Assembly (NCBI GenBank): GCA_947450605.1
Contig: CANFWB010000005.1
Location: forward strand, 1 to 64,000
DNA: 64,000 nt
DNA from: Burkholderiaceae bacterium
GTDB taxonomy: Bacteria; Pseudomonadota; Gammaproteobacteria; Burkholderiales; Burkholderiaceae
Direction: 5' to 3'
A model generated the notes under the pieces. The model had not been told where the DNA came from, did not search any database, and saw nothing but the letters and a program-made list of their open reading frames with translations. Of the stretch, positions 47,572 to 57,240 are shown one piece after another. Position 1 is the stretch's first letter; the number at the start of each line of letters is the position of its first letter. A program made the position numbers and the translations under genes.

Positions 47572-48519
47572 TTAATCCTTACGTAAGCCCTTGACTGCTC
47601 CACGAGCGCTCTTTGCACCCCTCTTGAAGCGCTCCTGAATGCAATCAGAAAATACCTGAAATTCTGCCAAGTGAGCGGTGGAGGATCTAGCGAGCAAGGC
47701 AATGACTCGCTTGGGCGCAGGAGGTGCCAAGGGGCGCGCTACCAAGCTCGTGCCATTTAATAAACCACCTCTTACCGCCATCTCTGGCAACAGTGCAATC
47801 CCCATACCGGAGTCCACCATCTGTAAAAGAGTTAGCAGACTAGTAGCCTCCATACCATCAGCCTTGCGGATATCGGAACGCTTGCATGCTTGCAAAGTAT
47901 GCTCCCTGAGGCAGTGACCCTCCTCTAAGAGCAACAGGCGCTCAGCCATTTTTGCTGGTAAATGGATTTCTTTTCCCTTGAGGGCTGGATCGTCCTCCCT
48001 AGCTACCAACCAAAACTCATCATCAAATAATTCTTGGACAAGCAAGCCCGAGGTCTCATAGGGCAAGGCAATCAGAATGAAGTCCAATTGATGTTCAGCC
48101 AATCTAATTAAGAGATTAGCTGTCAAATCCTCACGTAAGGCAATTTTCAGACCGGGGAAGCGCATACGAATATCAGGCAATACGTTCGGCAGCAAAAAGG
48201 GTGCAATGGTCGGAATCACCCCCAGTCGGATCGTCCCAGCCATCGGCTTACCTGCAGCATCAGCATATTCCACCAAATCCTCAGACGCCGCCAGGATGGC
48301 CTTTGCCCTGTCCAGAATCTCTAGGCCAACTGGGGTAATCGCCACGTTTTGCCGATCCCGCTCCACCAAGCGGACACCCAGGCCATCCTCAAGCTCCTTT
48401 AAACCCGCACTCAGGGTCGATTGACCTACGAAACAGGCTTCTGCGGCGCGCGTGAAGTTGAGCTCACGCGCAATAGCCACAAAATAACGAAGCTGACGCA
48501 ATGAAGGAAGTGCAGTCAT
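47572..48519 (-). CDS. oxyR: LysR family regulator, OxyR-like
   Basis: LRQLRYFVAIARELNFTRAAEACFVGQSTLSAGLKELE; LLLEEGHCLREHTLQAC keeps the Cys-x8-Cys redox pair of OxyR. Confidence 0.87.
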   Translation of the reverse strand: MTALPSLRQLRYFVAIARELNFTRAAEACFVGQSTLSAGLKELEDGLGVRLVERDRQNVAITPVGLEILDRAKAILAASEDLVEYADAAGKPMAGTIRLGVIPTIAPFLLPNVLPDIRMRFPGLKIALREDLTANLLIRLAEHQLDFILIALPYETSGLLVQELFDDEFWLVAREDDPALKGKEIHLPAKMAERLLLLEEGHCLREHTLQACKRSDIRKADGMEATSLLTLLQMVDSGMGIALLPEMAVRGGLLNGTSLVARPLAPPAPKRVIALLARSSTAHLAEFQVFSDCIQERFKRGAKSARGAVKGLRKD

Positions 48520-48552
48520 AATTTGCCCATATCCGTTTAATCAATTTATTAG

Positions 48553-48576
48553 ATAAATAATATCATTATTATTTAT
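48553..48576. promoter_or_regulatory. Inverted repeat in the divergent oxyR-rubrerythrin intergenic region
   Basis: ATAAATAAT-atcatt-ATTATTTAT, 9-bp arms, 6-bp spacer; AT-rich, so the chance level is not negligible. Confidence 0.45.
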
Positions 48577-48656
48577 TGGACTGATCATACTTTTAGGTTC
48601 AGAATTCATTCCATGGTGCTTAAACACCGCTTAGCAATTAACTAAAAGGAATAAAC

Positions 48657-49142
48657 ATGTCTCGCCCAGAAATTAAAACCATCCAAAATTTAGAATCCGC
48701 CTTTGCAGGTGAATCCATGGCACATATTAAATATCGCTATTTTGCCAAACTGGCTCGCGCTGCTGGCGATATTGAAACCGCTGAAATCTTTGAGGCAACC
48801 GCTGATCAAGAAGTGATGCATGCCTTTGGTCACCTAGATTTACTCTACCCCGCCAGCACGATTACCCCAACGCGCGCATTAGAGATAGCCATTGAAGGTG
48901 AAACGTATGAGTACACCGAAATGTACCCCTCCTTTCGAAAAACAGCAGTAGATGAAGGCAATGCTGCGGCTGTAGCAGAAATTGATGAGCAAATTGCAGA
49001 GTCAAAAGAGCATGCCGAACAATTCGAGGCAATGTTAGCAAAAGCAGCGAAACGCTTTGCAGCACTAGCCAATGTGGAAGAGCGACATGCCAATCACTAC
49101 AAGAAGGCCCTGGAAAAAGCTAAAGCATTTGCGGCTACTTAA
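48657..49142 (+). CDS. Rubrerythrin-type diiron protein
   Basis: NLESAFAGESMAHIKYRYFAKLARAAGDIETAEIFEATADQEVMHAFGHL; second EQIAESKEHAEQFE and C-terminal EERHANHYKKAL helices. Confidence 0.9.
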   Translation: MSRPEIKTIQNLESAFAGESMAHIKYRYFAKLARAAGDIETAEIFEATADQEVMHAFGHLDLLYPASTITPTRALEIAIEGETYEYTEMYPSFRKTAVDEGNAAAVAEIDEQIAESKEHAEQFEAMLAKAAKRFAALANVEERHANHYKKALEKAKAFAAT

Positions 49143-49204
49143 GTAGACTCAGAAATAAAACGTAATTAAATTTAAACTAATCACATTCTCTTAAAGGAAA
49201 ATTT

Positions 49205-49372
49205 ATGAAATCTTGGCAATGTATCGTGTGTGGCTTTATCTATGACGAAGCAAAAGGCTTACCTGAAGACGGCATTCCTGCCGGCACTGCTTGGGCCGAT
49301 ATTCCGGAAGATTGGGAGTGCCCTGACTGCGGCGTAGCAAAATCGGACTTTGAGATGGTGCAGATGGGTTAA
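49205..49372 (+). CDS. Rubredoxin (55 aa)
   Basis: Read by hand: [55 protein letters not shown]; two CxxC knuckles; missing from ORF track. Confidence 0.95.
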   Translation: MKSWQCIVCGFIYDEAKGLPEDGIPAGTAWADIPEDWECPDCGVAKSDFEMVQMG

Positions 49373-49443
49373 TTTACCCGCACCATTTAGACTCTAAAAA
49401 CATTGATTAACAGCATTTAACCGCATTACTAGGGAGCCCCGCT

Positions 49444-50613
49444 TTGGATCATCAGAATCAATCTTCACCATCGGGCATCGTCATTATTGGCAGCGGATTG
49501 GCGGGATACACCGTCATTCGCGAGGTTCGCAAACTTGACAAAACTATTCCAATTACTTTAGTGACCCGCGAACCAGGGTACTTTTATTCAAAGCCAATGC
49601 TCTCTACAGCACTAGCTAGCAAGAAGACCGCGGAGCAATTGGTATCTACCAATGCCGAGGGCATGGCGACTCAACTCGAAGTGAGCATCATCGGGGATGC
49701 CGATGTCTCTTCTATTGATACCGTCACACAAACGATTGAAACCTCCAAAGGAGTCATTTCATACGGAAAGCTTGTGCTCGGTTTGGGAGCTGATCAAATT
49801 CGCTTACCCTTACAAGGCAATGCAGCCAATGCAGTGATTACCGTAAATGACCTTGAAGAGTATGCCCAGTTTCGCCAAGCAATTGAAGGGAAAAAGCGAA
49901 TTGCTATTTTAGGTGCCGGCCTGATTGGCTGTGAGTTTGCCAATGACTTGGTTTTAGGTTCCTACGAAGTGGATGTCATTGACTTGGCACCACAGGCTTT
50001 GGGGCGCTTACTTCCAGAAGCGGCAGCGCAAGCGCTTCAATCGAAATTAAGCGAAGCTGGAGTGCGCTGGCACTTCGCTACCACAGTGCAATCGATTGAT
50101 CGAATTGGCGACACCCTCTCAATCACTCTCGCAAACGGATCGGTCATTAGCAGCGATGTATTTTTATCGGCCGTAGGCTTAAGACCCCGCCTGGATTTAG
50201 CGAATGCTGCTGGCATTGCAACGGGTACAGGCATCGTGGTTAATCGCCAATTAGAAACCAGCGCTAAAAATGTTTTTGCCATTGGCGATTGCGCCGAAGT
50301 GGATGGCTTGGTGCTGCCCTATGTCATGCCAATCATGCAAGCGGCACGGGCTTTAGCACCCACCCTACTGGGCCAAGAAACTGCCCTGAGCTACCCGGCG
50401 ATGCCCGTCATGGTAAAAACGCCTGCCCTCCCAACCATTGTCTCGCCACCAGCTAAGGGTGCGCTAGGTGATTGGAAAATCAATACCCTAGAAGATGGTC
50501 TCGAAGCACGCTTTGAATCTACTGATGGCAAGCTATTGGGCTTTGCTCTTCTCGGTTCTGCAACCGCTCAGCGTGGTGCGCTAACAAAAGAGCTTCCACC
50601 GATCCTGCCATAA
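49444..50613 (+). CDS. FAD-dependent oxidoreductase, rubredoxin reductase-like
   Basis: TTG start; IVIIGSGLAGYTVIREVRKLDKTIPITLVTREPGYFYSKPMLSTAL; IAILGAGLIGCEFANDL; FAIGDCAEVDG. Confidence 0.92.
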   Translation: MDHQNQSSPSGIVIIGSGLAGYTVIREVRKLDKTIPITLVTREPGYFYSKPMLSTALASKKTAEQLVSTNAEGMATQLEVSIIGDADVSSIDTVTQTIETSKGVISYGKLVLGLGADQIRLPLQGNAANAVITVNDLEEYAQFRQAIEGKKRIAILGAGLIGCEFANDLVLGSYEVDVIDLAPQALGRLLPEAAAQALQSKLSEAGVRWHFATTVQSIDRIGDTLSITLANGSVISSDVFLSAVGLRPRLDLANAAGIATGTGIVVNRQLETSAKNVFAIGDCAEVDGLVLPYVMPIMQAARALAPTLLGQETALSYPAMPVMVKTPALPTIVSPPAKGALGDWKINTLEDGLEARFESTDGKLLGFALLGSATAQRGALTKELPPILP

Positions 50614-50653
50614 AGAGGATCCGTTACTAGCTATATAGTATTTTTTGCATAAG

Positions 50654-50679
50654 AAAAGGCCCGCAATTGCGGGCCTTTT
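50654..50679. terminator. Symmetric Rho-independent terminator between convergent genes
   Basis: AAAAGGCCCGC-AATT-GCGGGCCTTTT. Confidence 0.9.
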
Positions 50680-50700
50680 CCATGATCTAAGGTGGTGTGA

Positions 50701-51294
50701 TTATGAAACGATCACAAACCAAGTGGTGTTGTGTGACTGAGCAACCATCAAGAACAACATTGGTACTGAAAGCATAGTGTTAAAGCGTGAGGTCAACATT
50801 GCGATACGTGCAGACTTGGCTTTGACATCTGGCTCAACGGCAACGATACCGAGGGCACGCTTTTGATTTGGCCAAATAATGAACCAAACGTTGAAAGCCA
50901 TCACCAAGGCAATCCACATGCCCAAACCGATTGCGCGGAATGGAGCCTGCAATGTAAATGCTTGATGCGCATAACCATTCAATACGGCCAAGATGAGACC
51001 GCTAACAACGGTAAATAAAGCGGCCCAACGGAACCAAAATAATGCCGCAGGAGCGATGACTTTTCCAATGGCTGGCTTTTGTTCATCAGGAATTTTTGGC
51101 ATGGAAGGAATCTGCACAAAATTGAAATACCAAAGCAAACCAATCCACATAACGCCAACCATGACGTGGATCCAACGGAATAAGAAAGGCAATTCAATTG
51201 AACTTAGGTTAGCACCTAAGGCCAAGACAATTAAAACGAGAAGTACAAATCCAGCTAAAACTGTACGTCCTAATGAGGTCAAAATGGATGACAT
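50701..51294 (-). CDS. PuuD-like urate hydroxylase-family membrane protein
   Basis: WIHVMVGVMWIGLLWYFNFVQIPSMPKIPDEQKPAIGKVIAPAALFWFRWAALFTVVSGLIL; VMAFNVWFIIWPNQKRALGI. Confidence 0.8.
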   Translation of the reverse strand: MSSILTSLGRTVLAGFVLLVLIVLALGANLSSIELPFLFRWIHVMVGVMWIGLLWYFNFVQIPSMPKIPDEQKPAIGKVIAPAALFWFRWAALFTVVSGLILAVLNGYAHQAFTLQAPFRAIGLGMWIALVMAFNVWFIIWPNQKRALGIVAVEPDVKAKSARIAMLTSRFNTMLSVPMLFLMVAQSHNTTWFVIVS

Positions 51295-51493
51295 AAAGGT
51301 ATCTCCTGTATATAAGAATTCGGTCTAACTATAAACGATTCTGCCTTTTTTGTTTGAATGAGCAAAAATGATAGTTTTCCGCTTTAAATGATTCATTAAT
51401 TGGCTCAGAGTCCCTGCCTTCGCAGCGCAGATACCCCAAAGGCGACTAGAATGCCAAAAGACACCATCTGAATTGAGATTAATCAAGAACACC

Positions 51494-52468
51494 ATGAAAC
51501 CATCCAGATTATTCAAGACATTAGCCCTGTTTGGGTGCATAGGCTTTACTCAAATCGGCCATGCCCAAGAGTTTCCGCCAAACAAGACCATTTCACTTGT
51601 TGTTGGCTTTGCTGCTGGCGGTTCAGCGGATAATGCTGCTCGAGTCATTGCCAAGAAATTGAGTGTAGACCTGGGGCAAAATGTCATTGTTGACAATAAA
51701 CCAGGCGCCGGGGGCAACATTGCGCATGCCTTTGTAGCAAATGCCCCAAGCGATGGGTCCGTCATTCTATTTGGATCAATTGGACCGCTTTCCATTGCAC
51801 CACATCTGATGAAATTGCCTTACGACCCACAAAAAGATCTTGCTCCCTTAACCATGGGCGTCACCTTCCCGAATGTATTGGTGGTAACGCCATCACTAGG
51901 CGTAAAAAATCTTAAAGAATTTGTTGCGCTAGCCAAAAAGAATCCCGGGCAAATTACCTTTGCCTCTACAGGTAGTGGCTCAGCCTCTCACCTCCAAGGT
52001 GAGCTATTCAATGCCCGCGCTGATATTGATACGGTGCACGTACCCTATAAAGGCGGAAGCCCAGCGATGGTTGATCTCCTGGGGGAGCGAATTTCTGCCT
52101 ACTACTCTGCCCTAGCTACCGCAGACCCCTACATTAAAAATGGAAAGCTGATTCCGCTAGCGACAACAGGACTCAAACGCGCGAATACCTTGCCGAATGT
52201 GCCAACGATTGCAGAATCGGGATACCCAGGCTTTGATGCATCCAATTGGTATGCCTTTGTTGCGCCAGGGAAGACTCCCGACATTATTCTAGAGAAATGG
52301 AACAAAGCCTTGGTGGCCGTACTGAATGACAAAGCCACCAACAAGCAATTGACAGAGCATGGCCTCATACCGAATCCAAGCACTCGAGAGGAGTTGGCAA
52401 AATATATCGCAAGCCAATCCTCAACCTGGGCAAAAATTATTGCGGATAGAAAAATTACAGCTGAATAA
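51494..52468 (+). CDS. Bug/TTT family solute-binding protein
   Basis: MKPSRLFKTLALFGCIGFTQIGHAQ signal peptide; ISLVVGFAAGGSADNAARVIAKKLSVDLGQNVIVDNKPGAGGNIAHAFVANAPSDGSVILFGS; track start 51473. Confidence 0.93.
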   Translation: MKPSRLFKTLALFGCIGFTQIGHAQEFPPNKTISLVVGFAAGGSADNAARVIAKKLSVDLGQNVIVDNKPGAGGNIAHAFVANAPSDGSVILFGSIGPLSIAPHLMKLPYDPQKDLAPLTMGVTFPNVLVVTPSLGVKNLKEFVALAKKNPGQITFASTGSGSASHLQGELFNARADIDTVHVPYKGGSPAMVDLLGERISAYYSALATADPYIKNGKLIPLATTGLKRANTLPNVPTIAESGYPGFDASNWYAFVAPGKTPDIILEKWNKALVAVLNDKATNKQLTEHGLIPNPSTREELAKYIASQSSTWAKIIADRKITAE

Positions 52469-52470
52469 GG

Positions 52471-53247
52471 CTATTGGGCCGTCCATCCGCCGTCCATATT
52501 CCAGGCCACTCCACGAACTTCAGAAGCGTCTGGGCCGCACAGGAAAACTGCCAGGGCAGCCAACTGCTCTGGCGCTACAAACTCACCCGAAGGCTGCTTT
52601 TCAGAAACCAAAGCATTCTTAGCAGCCTCAATCGAGACTCCCTCGCGCTCTGCGCGGGCATCCACTTGATTTTGAACTAGCGGGGTAAGAACCCAGCCTG
52701 GGCAAATCGCATTACAAGTAACGCCCGTTTTTGCATTCTCTAAAGCGGTCACTTTAGTTAAGCCGACAATGCCATGTTTAGCCGCAACATATGCAGACTT
52801 TTGAGTTGATCCAACCAATCCGTGAACGGAGGCAATATTGATAATGCGACCCCAGTTGCGTTTTTTCATGCCAGGCAGAGCATGATGTGATGTGTAAAAA
52901 GCAGAGCTCAAATTGATCGCAATAATGGACTCCCACTTATCCGCCGGGAAATCTTCGACATTCGCCGTGTACTGAATGCCAGCGTTATTCACTAATATAT
53001 CGAGTGCGCCAAAGCGCTTTTCAGTTTGCTCAATCAAGTCTTGGATTTCAGCGGGCTTGCTCATATCAGCGCCGTGATATTCAACCTCAACACCGCAAGC
53101 CTTGATTGCGGCAATAGCGACCTCTTTCTCACCAAAGCCGTTCACCATGATGTTGACACCCTGCTTTGCCAGCCCGATAGCAATTGCTAAACCAATGCCG
53201 CTAGTAGAGCCAGTGACGAGAGCTGTTTTACCTTTTAAATGGGACAT
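52471..53247 (-). CDS. 3-hydroxybutyrate dehydrogenase-like SDR
   Basis: ALVTGSTSGIGLAIAIGLAKQGVNIMVNGFG; NNAGIQYTANVEDFPADKWESIIAINLSSAFYTSHHALPGM; SAYVAAKHGIVGLTK. Confidence 0.9.
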   Translation of the reverse strand: MSHLKGKTALVTGSTSGIGLAIAIGLAKQGVNIMVNGFGEKEVAIAAIKACGVEVEYHGADMSKPAEIQDLIEQTEKRFGALDILVNNAGIQYTANVEDFPADKWESIIAINLSSAFYTSHHALPGMKKRNWGRIINIASVHGLVGSTQKSAYVAAKHGIVGLTKVTALENAKTGVTCNAICPGWVLTPLVQNQVDARAEREGVSIEAAKNALVSEKQPSGEFVAPEQLAALAVFLCGPDASEVRGVAWNMDGGWTAQ

Positions 53248-53376
53248 GTTCTTATTCGCTATCTCAAGTTAAGCCCAAACCCCCTAATGGAGATTTGGGT
53301 ATGGTCAAAACTTGATGTTACAGGATGTGAAATTCCCAGAGATATCAGGAATGCACTAATTCAGGCAGATCTTGGA

Positions 53377-55773
53377 TTAGACCTTTCCAAGGGCCTTCAG
53401 AATCTTTTCGCAAGTAATAGGCTGATCAAACACCGCCGTATTAAATGGTGCCAGAGCATCATTAATCGCATTCTGGACGGCCCCAGGAGCTCCGGCAGTA
53501 CCAGCTTCTCCGGCACCTTTTGCCCCCAACTGAGATGACCGGGTTGGAGTCTCTACGTGAGCCACTTCAATATCTGGCATCTCATTGGCCATGGGGACCA
53601 AATAGTCCGCCATACTGCCATTGCGCAATAAGCCACTATCGTCATAGAGGCACTCTTCGAAAAGGACGCCTCCAATACCTTGAACAATTGCACCGCGAAC
53701 CTGCTCATCTACCAACATCGGATTTAATACGCGACCGCAATCCTCAACGGCCCAATGCTTTAGGAGTTTGACAAATCCAGTATCGGGGTCAACTTCAACA
53801 TAAGAAGCCTGAACACCATTGGTGAAAATAAATGGGTATTCTTTTTGAGTGTAATGACGAGTGACCATCAAGTCTGCGGAGAATCCGACTGGCAAGGTAT
53901 CGGTGCGGAAATAGCCAATTCGACCAATCTCGCTAAACGGTAGAAGCTGCTCGCCACTGGCCTTATCTAAAACGTGACCACGACGAACCGACAATGCTTC
54001 AGTCGGTCTACTCAAGATTGCACCTGCAAGCTTTAAAATATTTTCTTGTAATGCCTGGCAAGCGAGTAGAACGGCCTCACCACCCACGCCAGCGCCACGA
54101 GAGGCCCAAGTGCCTCCACCATAGGGCGTAACGTCCGTATCGCCTGTGATGATGCGCACATCCTTAATGGAAAGACCAACAGCATCAGCCGCAATTTGCG
54201 CATAGATACCCTCGGTACCTTGACCTTGTTCGCCAACACCAATCAATATCGATACAACGCCGCTTGGATCAAGTCTCGCAGAGGCCCCATCCTGAGAGGC
54301 GATGCGTGCGCCACCCACGCCATAGAATGCAGGGCTTGGATTGGTCAACTCAATTAAGGTGGCAAAACCAATACCACGATAAATCCCCTTTTTGCGCAAC
54401 TCAGCCTGTTCTTGACGCAAGGCCGAATAATTCATCATTTTTTCAATGGTTCGTAGGCATTGTTCATGCGACAACACCTCCAACTTGATTCCGGAAATTC
54501 CAGAGCAAGGATAGGCATCATCAGGAATGACATTGCGCTTACGAAACTCGAGGGGATCCATCTGCAGCTTTTGTGCGGCTAAATCCACCAAGCCTTCGGT
54601 GACTGCACAAGCAATCGGATGACCTACGCCACGATATTGGCAAGTGGGTGTTTTATTTTGAAACACGACATTGAGTTTGGCCCTGTAGTGCTGGTGCTTG
54701 TAGGGCCCGCCAACCAAGTTCACCACTTGATTACCCTCGATCGCGCTGGTTCTAGGGAACATGGAGTATGGGCCAATGGCAGTGAGATCGTCGATCTCAA
54801 ATGCCAAAATATCACCCTCTTTGTTGGCTGCGATACGCCCCTTAATCCGATGCTCACGTGCATGAATATCGCTGGTGAAGGATTCAAGACGATCTGCAAC
54901 AAATTTCACTGGGCGCTCCAACATGATTGCCAGGCCGACAGTTGCAAAGTCATCGGGATACGCATGTACCTTAATGCCAAAAGATCCGCCCACATCTTTA
55001 CAAATAACATGCACATCCGATTCAGATAAGCCAAATTGTCGGCAATATAAATCCTGCATCATGTGGGGCGCTTGTTGCGAGTGGTATACCGTCAGACGAC
55101 GATCGCCTGAGTTGTAATCCGCAATTTGACAGCGCGGCTCCAAAGTAACGCCCGTATGTCGACCAAACCCAAAGGTCGCTTCGGCAACGATATCCGCTGT
55201 TGCGAACACTTCATCCACTTGCCCCACATCTAAGCTACGCGTAAAACAAAGATTGTCGCCAAGTTCGGGATGGATGACCGGTGTTTCTGCATCCAGCGCT
55301 GTTTCCATAGAAACCACTGCGGGTAACTCTTCCCACTCAACATCAACTAGCTGCAACGCATCTTCAGCTTGGGCACGGGTTTCGGCAACAACTGCAACCA
55401 CAGGCTCACCCTGCCAACAGGCGCGATCAATCGCCAAAGCATATTGAGGGGCTGATTTCATACCAGCTAAGTGGCCAAGAGTGGCAACCCATGGCTCACA
55501 CAGCTCCACCATCTTTACACCATCGACGATAGCTAAAACACCCGGCATTTTGCTTGCTTGTTCAGTATGAATTTTCCCAATCTTCATATGGGCCACTGGC
55601 GAACGCCAGTACACAACATGCCCCATTCTGGGCAATTGAATATCGTCAACATAAGTGCCCTGACCCTCTAGCAGTCGTCGGGCTTTATGTCGGGGCTCGC
55701 TATTACCAATATAGCGTTGATCGTTGGTTACTGGATCAAGGACTAATCCCTTGAGATCTGTTGGCTTATTCAT
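53377..55773 (-). CDS. Xanthine dehydrogenase-family molybdopterin-binding large subunit (CoxL-like, not form I CODH)
   Basis: Aldehyde oxidase/XDH fold; CQYRGVGHPIACAVTEGLVDLAAQKL rather than AYxCSFR; GAKGAGEAGTAGAPGAVQNAINDAL catalytic Glu. Confidence 0.92.
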   Translation of the reverse strand: MNKPTDLKGLVLDPVTNDQRYIGNSEPRHKARRLLEGQGTYVDDIQLPRMGHVVYWRSPVAHMKIGKIHTEQASKMPGVLAIVDGVKMVELCEPWVATLGHLAGMKSAPQYALAIDRACWQGEPVVAVVAETRAQAEDALQLVDVEWEELPAVVSMETALDAETPVIHPELGDNLCFTRSLDVGQVDEVFATADIVAEATFGFGRHTGVTLEPRCQIADYNSGDRRLTVYHSQQAPHMMQDLYCRQFGLSESDVHVICKDVGGSFGIKVHAYPDDFATVGLAIMLERPVKFVADRLESFTSDIHAREHRIKGRIAANKEGDILAFEIDDLTAIGPYSMFPRTSAIEGNQVVNLVGGPYKHQHYRAKLNVVFQNKTPTCQYRGVGHPIACAVTEGLVDLAAQKLQMDPLEFRKRNVIPDDAYPCSGISGIKLEVLSHEQCLRTIEKMMNYSALRQEQAELRKKGIYRGIGFATLIELTNPSPAFYGVGGARIASQDGASARLDPSGVVSILIGVGEQGQGTEGIYAQIAADAVGLSIKDVRIITGDTDVTPYGGGTWASRGAGVGGEAVLLACQALQENILKLAGAILSRPTEALSVRRGHVLDKASGEQLLPFSEIGRIGYFRTDTLPVGFSADLMVTRHYTQKEYPFIFTNGVQASYVEVDPDTGFVKLLKHWAVEDCGRVLNPMLVDEQVRGAIVQGIGGVLFEECLYDDSGLLRNGSMADYLVPMANEMPDIEVAHVETPTRSSQLGAKGAGEAGTAGAPGAVQNAINDALAPFNTAVFDQPITCEKILKALGKV

Positions 55774-55793
55774 AATCAGTTTTCCCGGTCTTC

Positions 55794-56303
55794 TTAGGCG
55801 TGAGCAACAACGGGTTTAATTTTTTCACCTTTGGCATGAGCTTCAAGTACAGCCATGATGGCATCCACTATCGAGTGATAACCAGTGCAGCGACAATAAT
55901 TTCCAGAAATCCATTCGCGCACTTCTTCGCGAGTAGCTTTAGGCTGCTTTTCAACCAATTCTGCAGCAGCAAGCAACATCCCAGAAGAACAGAAACCACA
56001 TTGCATTGCGTTATGGCGCATAAAAGATTCTTGTAGATCCGCTAATGCGCCGCTTTTGGTTAAACCCTCAATTGTCTCGACTACGCATCCATCGGCTTGC
56101 ACAGCCAAGTACAAACAGCCACGAATAATTTGCCCATTTACTTTGACAGTACAGGCACCGCATGCACCCTGCTCGCAACCTAAATGGGGACCTTTCAAAT
56201 GAAGGTCTTCACGTAAAAAATCCACTAGGTGACGACGCGGCTCAATCTCAACATTCACCACCGAACCATTGACGGTCATCGTAATTTTTTTCTTTAAGCC
56301 CAT
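55794..56303 (-). CDS. (2Fe-2S)-binding small subunit of molybdenum hydroxylase (CoxS-like)
   Basis: LGCEQGACGACTVKVNGQIIRGCL and CGFCSSGMLLAAAEL...GNYCRCTGYHSIVDAI. Confidence 0.96.
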   Translation of the reverse strand: MGLKKKITMTVNGSVVNVEIEPRRHLVDFLREDLHLKGPHLGCEQGACGACTVKVNGQIIRGCLYLAVQADGCVVETIEGLTKSGALADLQESFMRHNAMQCGFCSSGMLLAAAELVEKQPKATREEVREWISGNYCRCTGYHSIVDAIMAVLEAHAKGEKIKPVVAHA

Positions 56304-56345
56304 GTAAGTCTCCGAACCCGATTTATCTTTTTATCAATTAATCAC

Positions 56346-57200
56346 TTAAGCAATCAAATGCTTTAAGCCACGCTCTAACAAAACGCCAATTAAATGTTGT
56401 TTTGTTTCTGCGCTATTTGTAATGTCTGCAATCGCCTCAATCTCTTTTCTTGCAACGGCAACTGCGCTGGCAATAAGATCATCATTGAGTGGCTTGCCGT
56501 TAACCAAGGCCTGCGCCTTGAGAGCCATGACTGGCGTGGCACCAACCGAGAAGAAAGTGAAAGCGCAATCACTAAGAACATCACCCTGTTTTTGTGCAAC
56601 CAGTGCAGCGCCAGCAACGGCGTAATCCCCATGCCGACGTGCTAGCTCATGAAAATAAAATACTTGATTGTGATTAGCCACCGGAATCTCTGTGGCTACT
56701 AGGATCTCATTGGCCTCTAAGGAGGTGGTGTACAGATCAATAAAAAATTCCTGTGCTGAGATTCGACGTTCGCCATCTGGACCTGCGATCAACATGGTTG
56801 CATTGAGAGCGAGGCTACATGCAGGCCATTCAGCAGCTGGATCGCCATAAGCCAAAGATCCACCCCAAGTTCCTAAATTACGAATTGCGCGATGGGCAAT
56901 ATGCGGTACAGCGGCTTTTAGAAGTGGTGCATGTTGCGCAATGAGCTCGGAATCTTCAATTTCGGTATGAGTTACTAAGGCGCCAATACGTAACTGATCA
57001 CCAACAACTGAAATGCCTTTGAGCTCATGCAAATCGGTAATGTCAATCAAAATACTAGGCTCTGAAAGGCGTAGATTTAATGTGGCCAACAGCGTCTGAC
57101 CTCCAGCGATCAATCGCGCATCGTCACCAGCCTCAACTAGCAAAGCTAAGGCCTCGCTGAGAGCTTTTGGTTTTGCATAATCAAATGCAGCTGCTTTCAT
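56346..57200 (-). CDS. FAD-binding medium subunit of molybdenum hydroxylase (CoxM-like)
   Basis: FDYAKPKALSEALALLVEAGDDARLIAGGQTLLATLNLRLSEPSILIDI; AHRAIRNLGTWGGSLAYGDPAAEWPA; start re-called to MKAAAFDYAKPK. Confidence 0.95.
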   Translation of the reverse strand: MKAAAFDYAKPKALSEALALLVEAGDDARLIAGGQTLLATLNLRLSEPSILIDITDLHELKGISVVGDQLRIGALVTHTEIEDSELIAQHAPLLKAAVPHIAHRAIRNLGTWGGSLAYGDPAAEWPACSLALNATMLIAGPDGERRISAQEFFIDLYTTSLEANEILVATEIPVANHNQVFYFHELARRHGDYAVAGAALVAQKQGDVLSDCAFTFFSVGATPVMALKAQALVNGKPLNDDLIASAVAVARKEIEAIADITNSAETKQHLIGVLLERGLKHLIA

Positions 57201-57240
57201 TGCGTCTCCTCCACTACTTTTATATTTATAGCGCCAACCT

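Noticed and set aside
54619-55029. 136-aa plus-strand ORF inside the CoxL-like gene
   Set aside because: Antisense to a strongly supported molybdopterin enzyme; no domain
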